Shown: positions 1-6,270 of the stretch, piece after piece | Position numbering within the stretch: position 1 is the stretch's first letter | Layout of the letters: each line of letters opens with the position of its first letter | Assembly (NCBI GenBank): GCA_964653715.1 | Contig: CAZZGX010000034.1 | Span: forward strand, 1 to 14,997 | Direction of reading: 5' to 3' | Source: CAZZGX01 sp964653715 | GTDB lineage: Bacteria > Patescibacteriota > Minisyncoccia > Ryanbacterales > GWA2-47-10b | DNA length: 14,997 nt | Translations under genes and position numbers: made by a program | Notes under the pieces: model-generated | Seen by the model: the letters and a program-made list of their open reading frames with translations, nothing else | What the model was told of the DNA's origin: nothing | Database searches by the model: none

Positions 1-28
1 TAAGCGTAAACCCAGACCCTACGCCCAT
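1..28 (-). CDS. Second prepilin-like protein, N-terminal codons only (cut by window edge)
   Basis: Seen: reading leftward from an ATG at 28, the nine complete codons give MGVGSGFTL before the window ends. This is the start of a class III (type IV) prepilin signal, with a short leader ending in Gly followed by Phe-Thr-Leu; the usual continuation would be I/V-E and a hydrophobic helix. It lies 13 bp after the stop of the preceding prepilin-like gene on the same strand, with only a weak purine-rich stretch before the ATG. Inference: it is the next gene of the pilus operon, probably a major or minor pilin processed by a PilD-type peptidase. Only nine codons are visible, so the call rests on the cleavage motif and its position. 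Confidence 0.6.
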
Positions 29-41
29 CGTATTTTTTCTT

Positions 42-623
42 TTACAAAACATGCATGACTCCTGTCGGCTCAAATTGTATAGTTTTTGATTTATTTAATT
101 TTGTGGATTTTATAACTATGGAAGTAATATTTCCGCTCCCGGTAGAACAAATAGAAAACAGTGGGGTAGTGAACAGTGCGGAAATGCCTCCCGTAATCTT
201 ATCAAAATAAATCTCCGCCGCACCAGGAAATTGCTGGCACACGGAAGTACCCGTATTGGCAAATATGGTAACGGAGTCGAGCACAACCCCCGCTGGGAAC
301 TGGCAGCTCTCGAGTGTGGCAGGCGTAGGCACAGAGAAATAATTACTTCCCATAAAAAGTAGAAGACGATTGGGGGTTGGTTTGGTTTTATCGTCAAAAT
401 GTATACCGTATTGAGCCGCTCCTCCGCCCGACACTGTTATATCTTTTGAAGCGAGCGTAAGGCTTCGGGCTCTCTCGCTCAATGTAAGCGCGCATTCAAC
501 CGCCGCGCTGAAATTTTTGTCGTCAAGAAACCGCGAGTAAACCGTCACGACAAGGGCGATAAGAACGCCGAGAATGGAGAGTACGATAAGCATTTCAAGA
601 AGTGTGCGTCCCTGATTTTTCAT
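42..623 (-). CDS. Prepilin-like protein (type IV pilin / type II secretion pseudopilin)
   Basis: This is a 193-residue protein with a five-residue leader ending in Gly5. The processing site G|RTLLE is followed by a hydrophobic helix (about residues 8-30), with Glu10 at mature position +5, the residue needed for subunit assembly. Arg at mature +1 is unusual, since Phe or Met is normal there. The globular part has four Cys (44, 107, 129, 159); 107/129 could form a disulfide. Size and form resemble minor pseudopilins of the GspH type, but there is no clear subfamily match. The ATG overlaps the stop of the PilC gene by 4 bp (ATGA), so translation is probably coupled. Inferred role: a component or tip subunit of the pilus, matured by a prepilin peptidase not present in this window. 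Confidence 0.85.
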   Translation of the reverse strand: MKNQGRTLLEMLIVLSILGVLIALVVTVYSRFLDDKNFSAAVECALTLSERARSLTLASKDITVSGGGAAQYGIHFDDKTKPTPNRLLLFMGSNYFSVPTPATLESCQFPAGVVLDSVTIFANTGTSVCQQFPGAAEIYFDKITGGISALFTTPLFSICSTGSGNITSIVIKSTKLNKSKTIQFEPTGVMHVL

Positions 624-1843
624 ATGCTTGAAGAGAGCGAGTACATGGGCTGAATCATGGAGACCGCGAAAAAACCGACCGCGCCCCCGATCAACACCAT
701 CAAGAGCGGCTCTATAATAGTAGAGAGGTCTCTAGTGGCGTCCGAGACCTGTCCCTCGTAAAAAAGCGCCACTTCGATAAGCATATGTGAAGTTTCGCCC
801 GTTTCTTCTCCAACCGCAAGCATTTCGCCCATCAGCGTGGGGTACAATTTTTCATTTTTTAAAAATACCTTTGAAATCGTCTCTCCTTTTTGGACGCCGG
901 CGCGCGCCTCAAGCAACACGCGCGAATAGAGATGGTTTTGCACTACACGCGAGGTAATGTCGATCGCGTCTAGTATCGGGACGCCGGATGAGATGAGAGA
1001 CGAGAGAGTGCGCGCGGTACGCGCGGCGTTAAATTTTTTGACAAGCGGCCCCAAGAGCGGAAAACGGATAAAAACATGGTCGAGAAAACGTTTGATGATA
1101 GGTGTTCTGAAGCCTTGGATGAGGAGCAACACAAACGCCACCGCGCCAATGGCCGCGAAGAAGCCGTAATTGAGAAAAAACTTTGAGACCACGATAATAA
1201 ATCTTGTAGACGCGGGTAATTCAACGTTCAGCTCTTCAAAGACCGTCACAAGCGTCGGGACAACGTAGAGCATCATAAAAATACCAATGCCGACCATGGC
1301 AAGAAGGATAATGCCGGGATACGTCGCCGCCCCCCGGATTTTGCGTATCAAATCATAATCGGCCTGCAGTTGGGTTGAGAGCACGGTGAGGGATTCTCGG
1401 AGCTTTCCCGTTTTTTCGCCCGACTCAATCATCGCGACGTAGAGCGGTGGAAAAATTTTCTGATGGCGCGCGAGCGACTCGGAAAGCGTATGCCCCTGCC
1501 GGATCTGGTCAATAACATCCTGAATGACCGCCTTAAATCTTGGGTTGCGGGATTCGTGGGAGAGCGCCTCGAGCGAGCGCGTCAAAGGAAGCCCTGCCGC
1601 TATCATGACACCGAGATTTTTTGAAAAAATAATCTTATCGGGAATTGAGACGCGGTTGATGAATGGTATGCGGTCGAGCGGGAGAGATATTCTTTTTTTC
1701 TTCTCGTCTTTCTGTTTGGCGCTGACAAGCGTGTATCCCTCGCGGCGCAAAACTCGCGCGAGCTCAAACCGATCGCGCGCGTCGCGGGTTCCCGACGACT
1801 CGCCGCCCGTCTTATCCCGTGCCCGATAGGTAAAAAGTGTCAT
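620..1843 (-). CDS. pilC: Type IV pilus / type II secretion inner-membrane platform protein PilC/GspF
   Basis: This 407-residue protein is a normal length for PilC/GspF. It has the two repeated T2SSF cytoplasmic helical domains (about 75-195 and 275-397), each with a recognisable G-x-P-L/I turn: MIAAGLPLTRSLEAL near 80-94 and LISSGVPILDAIDI near 283-296. Each domain also carries an M-x-x-x-GE-x-TG motif: MIESGEKTGKL near 138-148 and MLAVGEETGE near 341-350. Membrane segments fall near 175-198, 222-244 and 376-397. In the family this protein sits in the inner membrane, bridges the assembly ATPase and the pilin pool, and drives subunit extraction. The start lies 2 bp after the PilB stop and the end overlaps the prepilin start by 4 bp, so all three are in one operon. 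Confidence 0.93.
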   Translation of the reverse strand: MTLFTYRARDKTGGESSGTRDARDRFELARVLRREGYTLVSAKQKDEKKKRISLPLDRIPFINRVSIPDKIIFSKNLGVMIAAGLPLTRSLEALSHESRNPRFKAVIQDVIDQIRQGHTLSESLARHQKIFPPLYVAMIESGEKTGKLRESLTVLSTQLQADYDLIRKIRGAATYPGIILLAMVGIGIFMMLYVVPTLVTVFEELNVELPASTRFIIVVSKFFLNYGFFAAIGAVAFVLLLIQGFRTPIIKRFLDHVFIRFPLLGPLVKKFNAARTARTLSSLISSGVPILDAIDITSRVVQNHLYSRVLLEARAGVQKGETISKVFLKNEKLYPTLMGEMLAVGEETGETSHMLIEVALFYEGQVSDATRDLSTIIEPLLMVLIGGAVGFFAVSMIQPMYSLSSSI

Positions 1844-1845
1844 AG

Positions 1846-3600
1846 TTATTCTTGGGTAACGCGGAGAACCTCTTCAATGGTTGTAATTCCTTGGGCGGCT
1901 TTGAAAATGCCGTCCTCAAGCATCGTCATCATGCCCGCCCGTTTTGCCTCGGCTTCTATCGCGTCGGCGTTGGCGTTTTTCATGATGAGATCTTTAATGA
2001 CGGGGGTCACGGAGAGTACTTCATGCATCCCGATTCTTCCCTGATATCCGTCGCTCGCGTCGGCGGCGGGTTCGGGTTGATAGAAAATAATATCCTCGAT
2101 GCCGGCTTTCGCTTGAATAATCTTTTCCTCGCGAAGAAAACCGAGAACCCGTTTGAGGTCAACTATTTTTTCAAGTTGCGCGATTTCGTCTTTGCTTAGC
2201 TTGTGCGGTTTTTTGCTTTTGTAGAGCGTGCGGACCAAACGCTGGGCGATAATGACGTTCACCGTAGAAGCGATAAGAAACGCCTCAACCCCGAGATCGA
2301 GAAGGCGCGGGAGAGCGCCCGCGGCGGAGTTTGTGTGGAGAGTTGAGACCACAAGATGCCCCGTAAGCGCCGCGTTTACGGCAAGCCCCGCCGTTTCGCC
2401 GTCGCGGATCTCGCCAACCATAACGACGTCGGGGTCTTGACGCAACATTGACCGAAGTCCGTTGGCAAAGGTAAAGCCGATATCCGGCCGCACCTGGGTC
2501 TGATTGATCCGCGGCATCCGATACTCCACGGGGTCTTCAATGGTGGAAATGTTCACCTCGGGAGAATTAATGAGATCGAGCACGGTGTAGAGCGTCGTGG
2601 TCTTGCCCGATCCGGTGGGTCCGGTAGCGAGTATCATTCCCACCGTCCGCCGGATGTTTTTGTGAAGAATCTCGAGCCCTTCTCCGTGAAACCCCAGTGT
2701 CTCCAGTGTAAATCCTTGCGAGTTTTCGGGGAGAAGTCGCATGACGACCTTTTCTCCGTCTGATACGGGCATGATGGAAATACGAAAAGATATTTTATAT
2801 TCGGGCGTGTCTATTTTAAATCGTCCGTCTTGCGGAAGCCGCTTTTCATCGAGCCGCAGTCCCGAAAGGACTTTCACGCGGGCCACGATCGCGGAGGCGA
2901 CTTTTCTCGGCAACACCATGGCCTCATGTAAAATCCCATCGATCCGATACCGAATGAGAAGCTCGTTTTCAAGCGGCTCGATATGAATATCAGAAGCTTT
3001 TTGTAAAATCGCGTGGTGTAGCAGGGTATCCACGATTTTTATTATCGGAAGCTCTTGGGCGATTTTTTTGAGCTCGTCTCCCCCGATATCGTTCTCTTGG
3101 GACTCTATCCCGCCCGCGGTCAATGCCTGGGCTTCGCCCTTGATAATCTCGCCAAACTCAACCTCAAGACTTTTTTGATAGAGCGAAAGGAGATACCGCA
3201 TCGTGGGTTCGCTCGTGAGTCGCGGCTTTATGACAAGATTCGATTTTTTGCGGATAAACTCAACCGTTTCCAAATCTTCCGGGTCAAGCATAGCCACTTC
3301 AAGATCGCGCCCCGTTTTTTTGTACGCGATGATGTTGTGGGTCCGGGCAATAGGCTCTGGAATAATTTGCAACACCTGCGCGTCGATCTTTTCGCCTTCG
3401 AGATTTACAAAAGGAATGCCGAGAATGTAGCCCTCGACGCGCCCGAGATCCTGCGCCGAGAGCTTGCCACCCGCCACCAAAACATCGCCGGGCCGTTTGC
3501 TTTCCTTCTCGGCTTTTTTCATCGCCTCATCAATGTCTTTTTCAGAAACAAGTCCCGCGTCAAGCAGAAAGGCTTTGAGTTGCTTTGTGTCAACTTTCAT
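1846..3600 (-). CDS. pilB: Type IV pilus assembly / type II secretion ATPase PilB/GspE, cysteine-free
   Basis: This 584-residue hexameric motor ATPase powers pilin polymerisation. An N-terminal MshEN/GspE-N-like region (about 5-150) precedes the ATPase core. Walker A GPTGSGKT is at 327-334, the Asp box TIEDPVEY at 353-360, a Walker B region DPDVVMVGEIRD at 389-400 and a His box with HLVVSTLHTNS at 415-425. The C-terminal domain still has GYQGRIGMHEV (518-528). The four cysteines that normally bind zinc in PilB/GspE, after QRLVR and just before GY.GR, are missing, and I find no cysteine anywhere in the protein. The ATG overlaps the response-regulator stop by 4 bp (ATGA). The partner platform gene follows 2 bp later. 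No retraction ATPase (PilT) is seen in the window. Confidence 0.95.
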   Translation of the reverse strand: MKVDTKQLKAFLLDAGLVSEKDIDEAMKKAEKESKRPGDVLVAGGKLSAQDLGRVEGYILGIPFVNLEGEKIDAQVLQIIPEPIARTHNIIAYKKTGRDLEVAMLDPEDLETVEFIRKKSNLVIKPRLTSEPTMRYLLSLYQKSLEVEFGEIIKGEAQALTAGGIESQENDIGGDELKKIAQELPIIKIVDTLLHHAILQKASDIHIEPLENELLIRYRIDGILHEAMVLPRKVASAIVARVKVLSGLRLDEKRLPQDGRFKIDTPEYKISFRISIMPVSDGEKVVMRLLPENSQGFTLETLGFHGEGLEILHKNIRRTVGMILATGPTGSGKTTTLYTVLDLINSPEVNISTIEDPVEYRMPRINQTQVRPDIGFTFANGLRSMLRQDPDVVMVGEIRDGETAGLAVNAALTGHLVVSTLHTNSAAGALPRLLDLGVEAFLIASTVNVIIAQRLVRTLYKSKKPHKLSKDEIAQLEKIVDLKRVLGFLREEKIIQAKAGIEDIIFYQPEPAADASDGYQGRIGMHEVLSVTPVIKDLIMKNANADAIEAEAKRAGMMTMLEDGIFKAAQGITTIEEVLRVTQE

Positions 3601-3962
3601 CCAAGAACCTCTTTGACCTTAGTGAGAACTTCTTTGAGCGCGTAATTTGCCTTGATGAGATACCCACGGGCTCCAAACTCAATCGCCTTCATCACATCCT
3701 CACTCTCTTCAAGATTCGTAAGGATGAGTACCGGGATTTGCTTCGTATCTTCGTTGGATTTGATCGACTGAAGCACATCAAAGCCGTGTTTTTTTGGCAA
3801 TATCAAATCAAGCAAAATAATATCCGGTTTTTTTTCCTTGATGCGCGACAGGGCTTCTTCCCCATCAAAAGCCTGCACTACCGTGTAACCATCGGCGGTA
3901 AAAACTTTCTGGAGCGCGTCTTGAAGCGCCATTTCGTCCTCAACGATTAAAACAGTTTTCAT
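3597..3962 (-). CDS. Single-domain response regulator (CheY-like receiver)
   Basis: From the ATG at 3962 the product is 121 residues, one receiver domain and nothing else. The acidic pair is Glu8-Asp9, the phospho-acceptor is Asp52 in LLDLILP, and the switch residues are Thr82 (LILTN) and Lys104 (LIKAN). The frame is open for 20 more codons upstream, but that extension overlaps the kinase gene and does not look like a receiver. AGGA precedes the chosen ATG at good spacing, and MKTVLIVEDE is the typical receiver start. It lacks an output domain, so it must act by protein contact, as CheY or PilG/PilH do. It sits 8 bp after the kinase stop and overlaps the PilB start by 4 bp, which makes the pilus motor a plausible target (inference). 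Confidence 0.93.
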   Translation of the reverse strand: MKTVLIVEDEMALQDALQKVFTADGYTVVQAFDGEEALSRIKEKKPDIILLDLILPKKHGFDVLQSIKSNEDTKQIPVLILTNLEESEDVMKAIEFGARGYLIKANYALKEVLTKVKEVLG

Positions 3963-3970
3963 AATTTTTC

Positions 3971-4957
3971 CTAGATTTTTGTTATCTGATCGCTCGCTTG
4001 CACAATCGGGAAGGAGAACCAAAACGTCGACCCTTTTCCTTCCAGTGAAGCAAACCCGACTTTGCCGTTCATCGCGCGCGTGAGCGACCGTACGAGATAC
4101 AGCCCGAGTCCAGAGCCCTGTGTCCGAAGCCGAAGCGCGTTTTCAGCCCGAAAAAATTTTGTAAAAATACGCGACTGATCGGCAAGAGGAATACCCAAGC
4201 CGTTGTCGGCAACCTCCACGCGCACACTATTTGAATCTTTGACAATGCGAACCTTCACTTCGCCTTCATGTAAAGTATAGCGTATGGCGTTTTCAAGTAA
4301 ATTCTCCGTAATCCACCGCAATTTTGTCTCATCAACAAAAACCCAGATCATCCGATCGGGCGCCTCAAAGGTAAGCTTGACGTTGGCTTTTTCCGTCTCG
4401 GCTATATAGTCTTTCACAATGCCTTCGATAACCGTATCAATCGTGACCAGCGTTGGTCGAAGAATCAGCCGATCGTCGTCAATGCGGTTGACCTCCAAAA
4501 GATCGTTGACGAGTTCGATCATCCGCTCATTTTGCTCGCGAAGTGTCACTATGGTTTTCTGTTCGGCGCCGCTCAAAGTTTTGACGTTTTCAAGCATAAG
4601 CTCGAGCTGCCACTTGATGGCTGATAGCGGAGAGCGGAGCTGATGAGATACGATACTCACAAATTCCGATTTCATGCGCGAAGCGTCGGCCAGTCGCGTA
4701 AACGAGCTTACCACCGCGTGTCCTATTAAAAATAGAAAAGCCGCCATGACCGATACGGATATTACGATCACGGCGGGGTCTTCCGAAAACTGCCGCGCGA
4801 GTATGGTCGTCCCCAGCATCGCAATGATGATGATGATCCCCATAACCACAAACAGAAACGGCGGACAGGCAAAAACCGAGACTTTGTAGAACTTGCACTG
4901 CTCGATGAGATTTAGAGACCTCATATAATGCTGGAGATGATTTCCTTTCCCTTCCAT
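3971..4957 (-). CDS. Membrane-bound sensor histidine kinase with almost no extracellular domain
   Basis: From the ATG at 4957 the product is 328 residues. Two membrane helices (about 33-54 and 62-84) are joined by a loop of only about eight residues, so there is no room for an extracytoplasmic sensor domain. The kinase core follows: H box FVSIVSHQLRSPLSAIKW with His105, N box with Asn223 (ENLLENAIRYT), G1 DNGLGIP (251-257), F box FTKFF (265-269) and G2 GSGLGLYLV (281-289). All catalytic motifs are intact. The frame is open 25 codons further upstream, but a consensus -10 (4967-4972) ends nine bases before this ATG, which supports a nearly leaderless start here. Its likely partner is the receiver protein encoded 8 bp downstream. 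The signal is unknown; it may sense within the membrane. Confidence 0.92.
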   Translation of the reverse strand: MEGKGNHLQHYMRSLNLIEQCKFYKVSVFACPPFLFVVMGIIIIIAMLGTTILARQFSEDPAVIVISVSVMAAFLFLIGHAVVSSFTRLADASRMKSEFVSIVSHQLRSPLSAIKWQLELMLENVKTLSGAEQKTIVTLREQNERMIELVNDLLEVNRIDDDRLILRPTLVTIDTVIEGIVKDYIAETEKANVKLTFEAPDRMIWVFVDETKLRWITENLLENAIRYTLHEGEVKVRIVKDSNSVRVEVADNGLGIPLADQSRIFTKFFRAENALRLRTQGSGLGLYLVRSLTRAMNGKVGFASLEGKGSTFWFSFPIVQASDQITKI

Positions 4958-4959
4958 AT

Positions 4960-4996
4960 ACTTTTCATTATATACGAGCTCTCTGGGCCGTCCCAA
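4960..4996 (-). promoter_or_regulatory. Promoter of the kinase-regulator-pilus operon
   Basis: On the minus strand there is TTGGGA at 4991-4996, an 18-bp spacer and a perfect TATAAT at 4967-4972. The predicted start near 4960 leaves only two or three bases before the kinase ATG at 4957. It is divergent from the nusA promoter. The call is by consensus matching only. Confidence 0.6.
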
Positions 4997-5005
4997 TGCG
5001 CCCAG

Positions 5006-5033
5006 TTGACAACTCAACAAAGAGTAGTACACT
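5006..5033 (+). promoter_or_regulatory. Promoter of nusA-hppA
   Basis: TTGACA (5006-5011), a 16-bp spacer and TACACT (5028-5033), with a predicted start at about 5040. The -35 lies inside a small dyad, GTTGA-CAAC-TCAAC (5005-5018), which could bind a regulator. The predicted start falls on the A of a short leader open frame. Confidence 0.65.
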
Positions 5034-5039
5034 GAAACT

Positions 5040-5081
5040 ATGAGTTCTCACCTGGTCCCGATGCGGGGCCTTTTTTACTAA
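5040..5081 (+). CDS. Putative 13-codon leader peptide in front of nusA
   Basis: Seen: ATG at 5040 followed by codons for MSSHLVPMRGLFY and TAA at 5079-5081. The ATG lies six bases after the TACACT -10 element, the same distance as for tig and gpmI in this window, so it would be read as a leaderless message. The frame runs through the whole terminator hairpin and its T run and stops just after them, 19 bp before nusA. A translating ribosome would therefore cover the hairpin. A 13-codon frame can occur by chance; its placement is the main support. No translation evidence is available from sequence alone. Confidence 0.4.
   Translation: MSSHLVPMRGLFY
5054..5076 (+). terminator. Intrinsic terminator hairpin in the nusA leader (candidate attenuator)
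   Basis: A 7-bp stem, GGTCCCG (5054-5060) with CGGGGCC (5064-5070) including one G-U pair and an ATG triloop, is followed at once by six T residues (5071-5076). It lies between the nusA promoter and the nusA start. No plus-strand gene lies upstream whose transcript it could end, because the neighbour is divergent. It therefore probably acts on nusA's own message. Confidence 0.65.
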
Positions 5082-5100
5082 AAACTCGATATCAAAAAAT

Positions 5101-6264
5101 ATGGATTTAAAAATAATCAAAGCATCGCTCGAGGAACTTTCCGAGGAGCGTGGGATCTCTAAAGAAAAGGTCATTGAAACTATTGAGATGGCCTTGGCCG
5201 CCGCGTACAAGCGCGATTATGGAAAACGGGGTCAGATTATCCGCGCGTCATTTGATCTCGAAACGGGAAAGATTTCATTTGAGCAGATAAAGATCGTGCT
5301 CGATCCTTCGATGGTCAAAACCGAAGAGGAGTTAGCTCTGGAAGAAAATCTTGAAAGGCCCGAGCGCGAAGAACCCGGGGAGGAAGGCGTAAAAAAAGTC
5401 CGCTTCAACCCCGAGCGGCACATCATGATAGATGAAGCGCGTTCCGTAAAACCAGACGCGGCTCCGGGCGAGGAACTTACGTTTCCCCTTGATACGCATC
5501 AGGATTATGGGCGTATTGCCGCGCAAACCGCAAAGCAGGTGATCATCCAACGCGTCCGGGAAGCCGAACGCGAGGCTCTCTACAATGAATTTCGTGAAAA
5601 GGAAGGCAATATCGTAAGCGGCATAGTACAACGCGTTGAAGGCCGCAACGTTTTTCTTGATCTCGGTCGCACGACGGCGCTCCTCCCCTACGAAGAGCAA
5701 ATCCCACATGAACATTATCGGATCGGCGAACGGATTAAGGGGCTTTTGCTCCTTGCGGAAAAAAATCCCCGAAGCCCGAGCGTTTACGTCTCGCGCTCGC
5801 ATCCGCGCTTTGTTATGAAACTTTTCGAAATGGAAGTGCCTGAAATTGCCCAAGGTATTGTTGAGATCAAAAACATCGCGAGAGAAGCCGGCTCCCGGTC
5901 AAAAATTGCCGTCGTCTCAAAAGAAAAAGGCGTTGATCCGGTGGGATCGCTCGTCGGACAAAAAGGTGTCCGGGTGGATACGGTCATCACGGAGCTTGGC
6001 GGCGAAAAAATTGACATCATCGAATGGTCAGAAGATCCTTCGGTTTTCATCAAAAACGCTCTCTCGCCCGCAAAAACCATTGACATAGAAACCAATCCGG
6101 AGACAGGTGCCGCGACGGTCCTCGTAGATGAAAGCCAGTTGTCGCTCGCGATCGGCAGAAACGGACAGAACGTGCGACTTGCCGCAAAACTCGCCGGCTG
6201 GAAAATCGATATCGTAGGCAGAGGAACCGTGGCAAAAGCGGATACAAAAGAAGAAGAGAAATAA
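5101..6264 (+). CDS. nusA: Transcription termination/antitermination factor NusA
   Basis: This 387-residue protein binds RNA polymerase and modulates pausing, intrinsic termination and antitermination. The N-terminal RNAP-binding domain is at about 1-150, with a charged Glu-rich insertion near 76-96. S1 domain: about 168-235 (GNIVSGIVQRVEGRNVFLDL). KH1: about 241-308, loop GSLVGQKG (282-289). KH2: about 312-375, loop AIGRNGQN (350-357). The family blocks EVPEIAQGIVEIKNIAREAG and GGEKIDIIEW are intact. It ends soon after KH2, like the short NusA of Gram-positive bacteria, without the C-terminal acidic repeats of enterobacteria. No Shine-Dalgarno is visible before the ATG. hppA follows 6 bp after the stop. 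The leader hairpin upstream suggests feedback by NusA on its own message (inference). Confidence 0.97.
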   Translation: MDLKIIKASLEELSEERGISKEKVIETIEMALAAAYKRDYGKRGQIIRASFDLETGKISFEQIKIVLDPSMVKTEEELALEENLERPEREEPGEEGVKKVRFNPERHIMIDEARSVKPDAAPGEELTFPLDTHQDYGRIAAQTAKQVIIQRVREAEREALYNEFREKEGNIVSGIVQRVEGRNVFLDLGRTTALLPYEEQIPHEHYRIGERIKGLLLLAEKNPRSPSVYVSRSHPRFVMKLFEMEVPEIAQGIVEIKNIAREAGSRSKIAVVSKEKGVDPVGSLVGQKGVRVDTVITELGGEKIDIIEWSEDPSVFIKNALSPAKTIDIETNPETGAATVLVDESQLSLAIGRNGQNVRLAAKLAGWKIDIVGRGTVAKADTKEEEK

Positions 6265-6270
6265 TTTTCT

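Noticed and set aside
3055..3645. 196-codon plus-strand open frame opposite pilB
   Set aside because: It lies antisense to a fully recognisable ATPase gene, has no family features and is explained by codon bias of the real gene. The same holds for 3585-3950 opposite the receiver gene.
3963..4022. N-terminal extension of the response regulator by 20 codons
   Set aside because: It overlaps the end of the kinase gene and adds residues not found in receiver domains; the ATG at 3962 has an AGGA at good spacing.
4958..5032. N-terminal extension of the histidine kinase by 25 codons
   Set aside because: It would start upstream of the best promoter and run across the divergent regulatory region; the ATG at 4957 just after the -10 is preferred.
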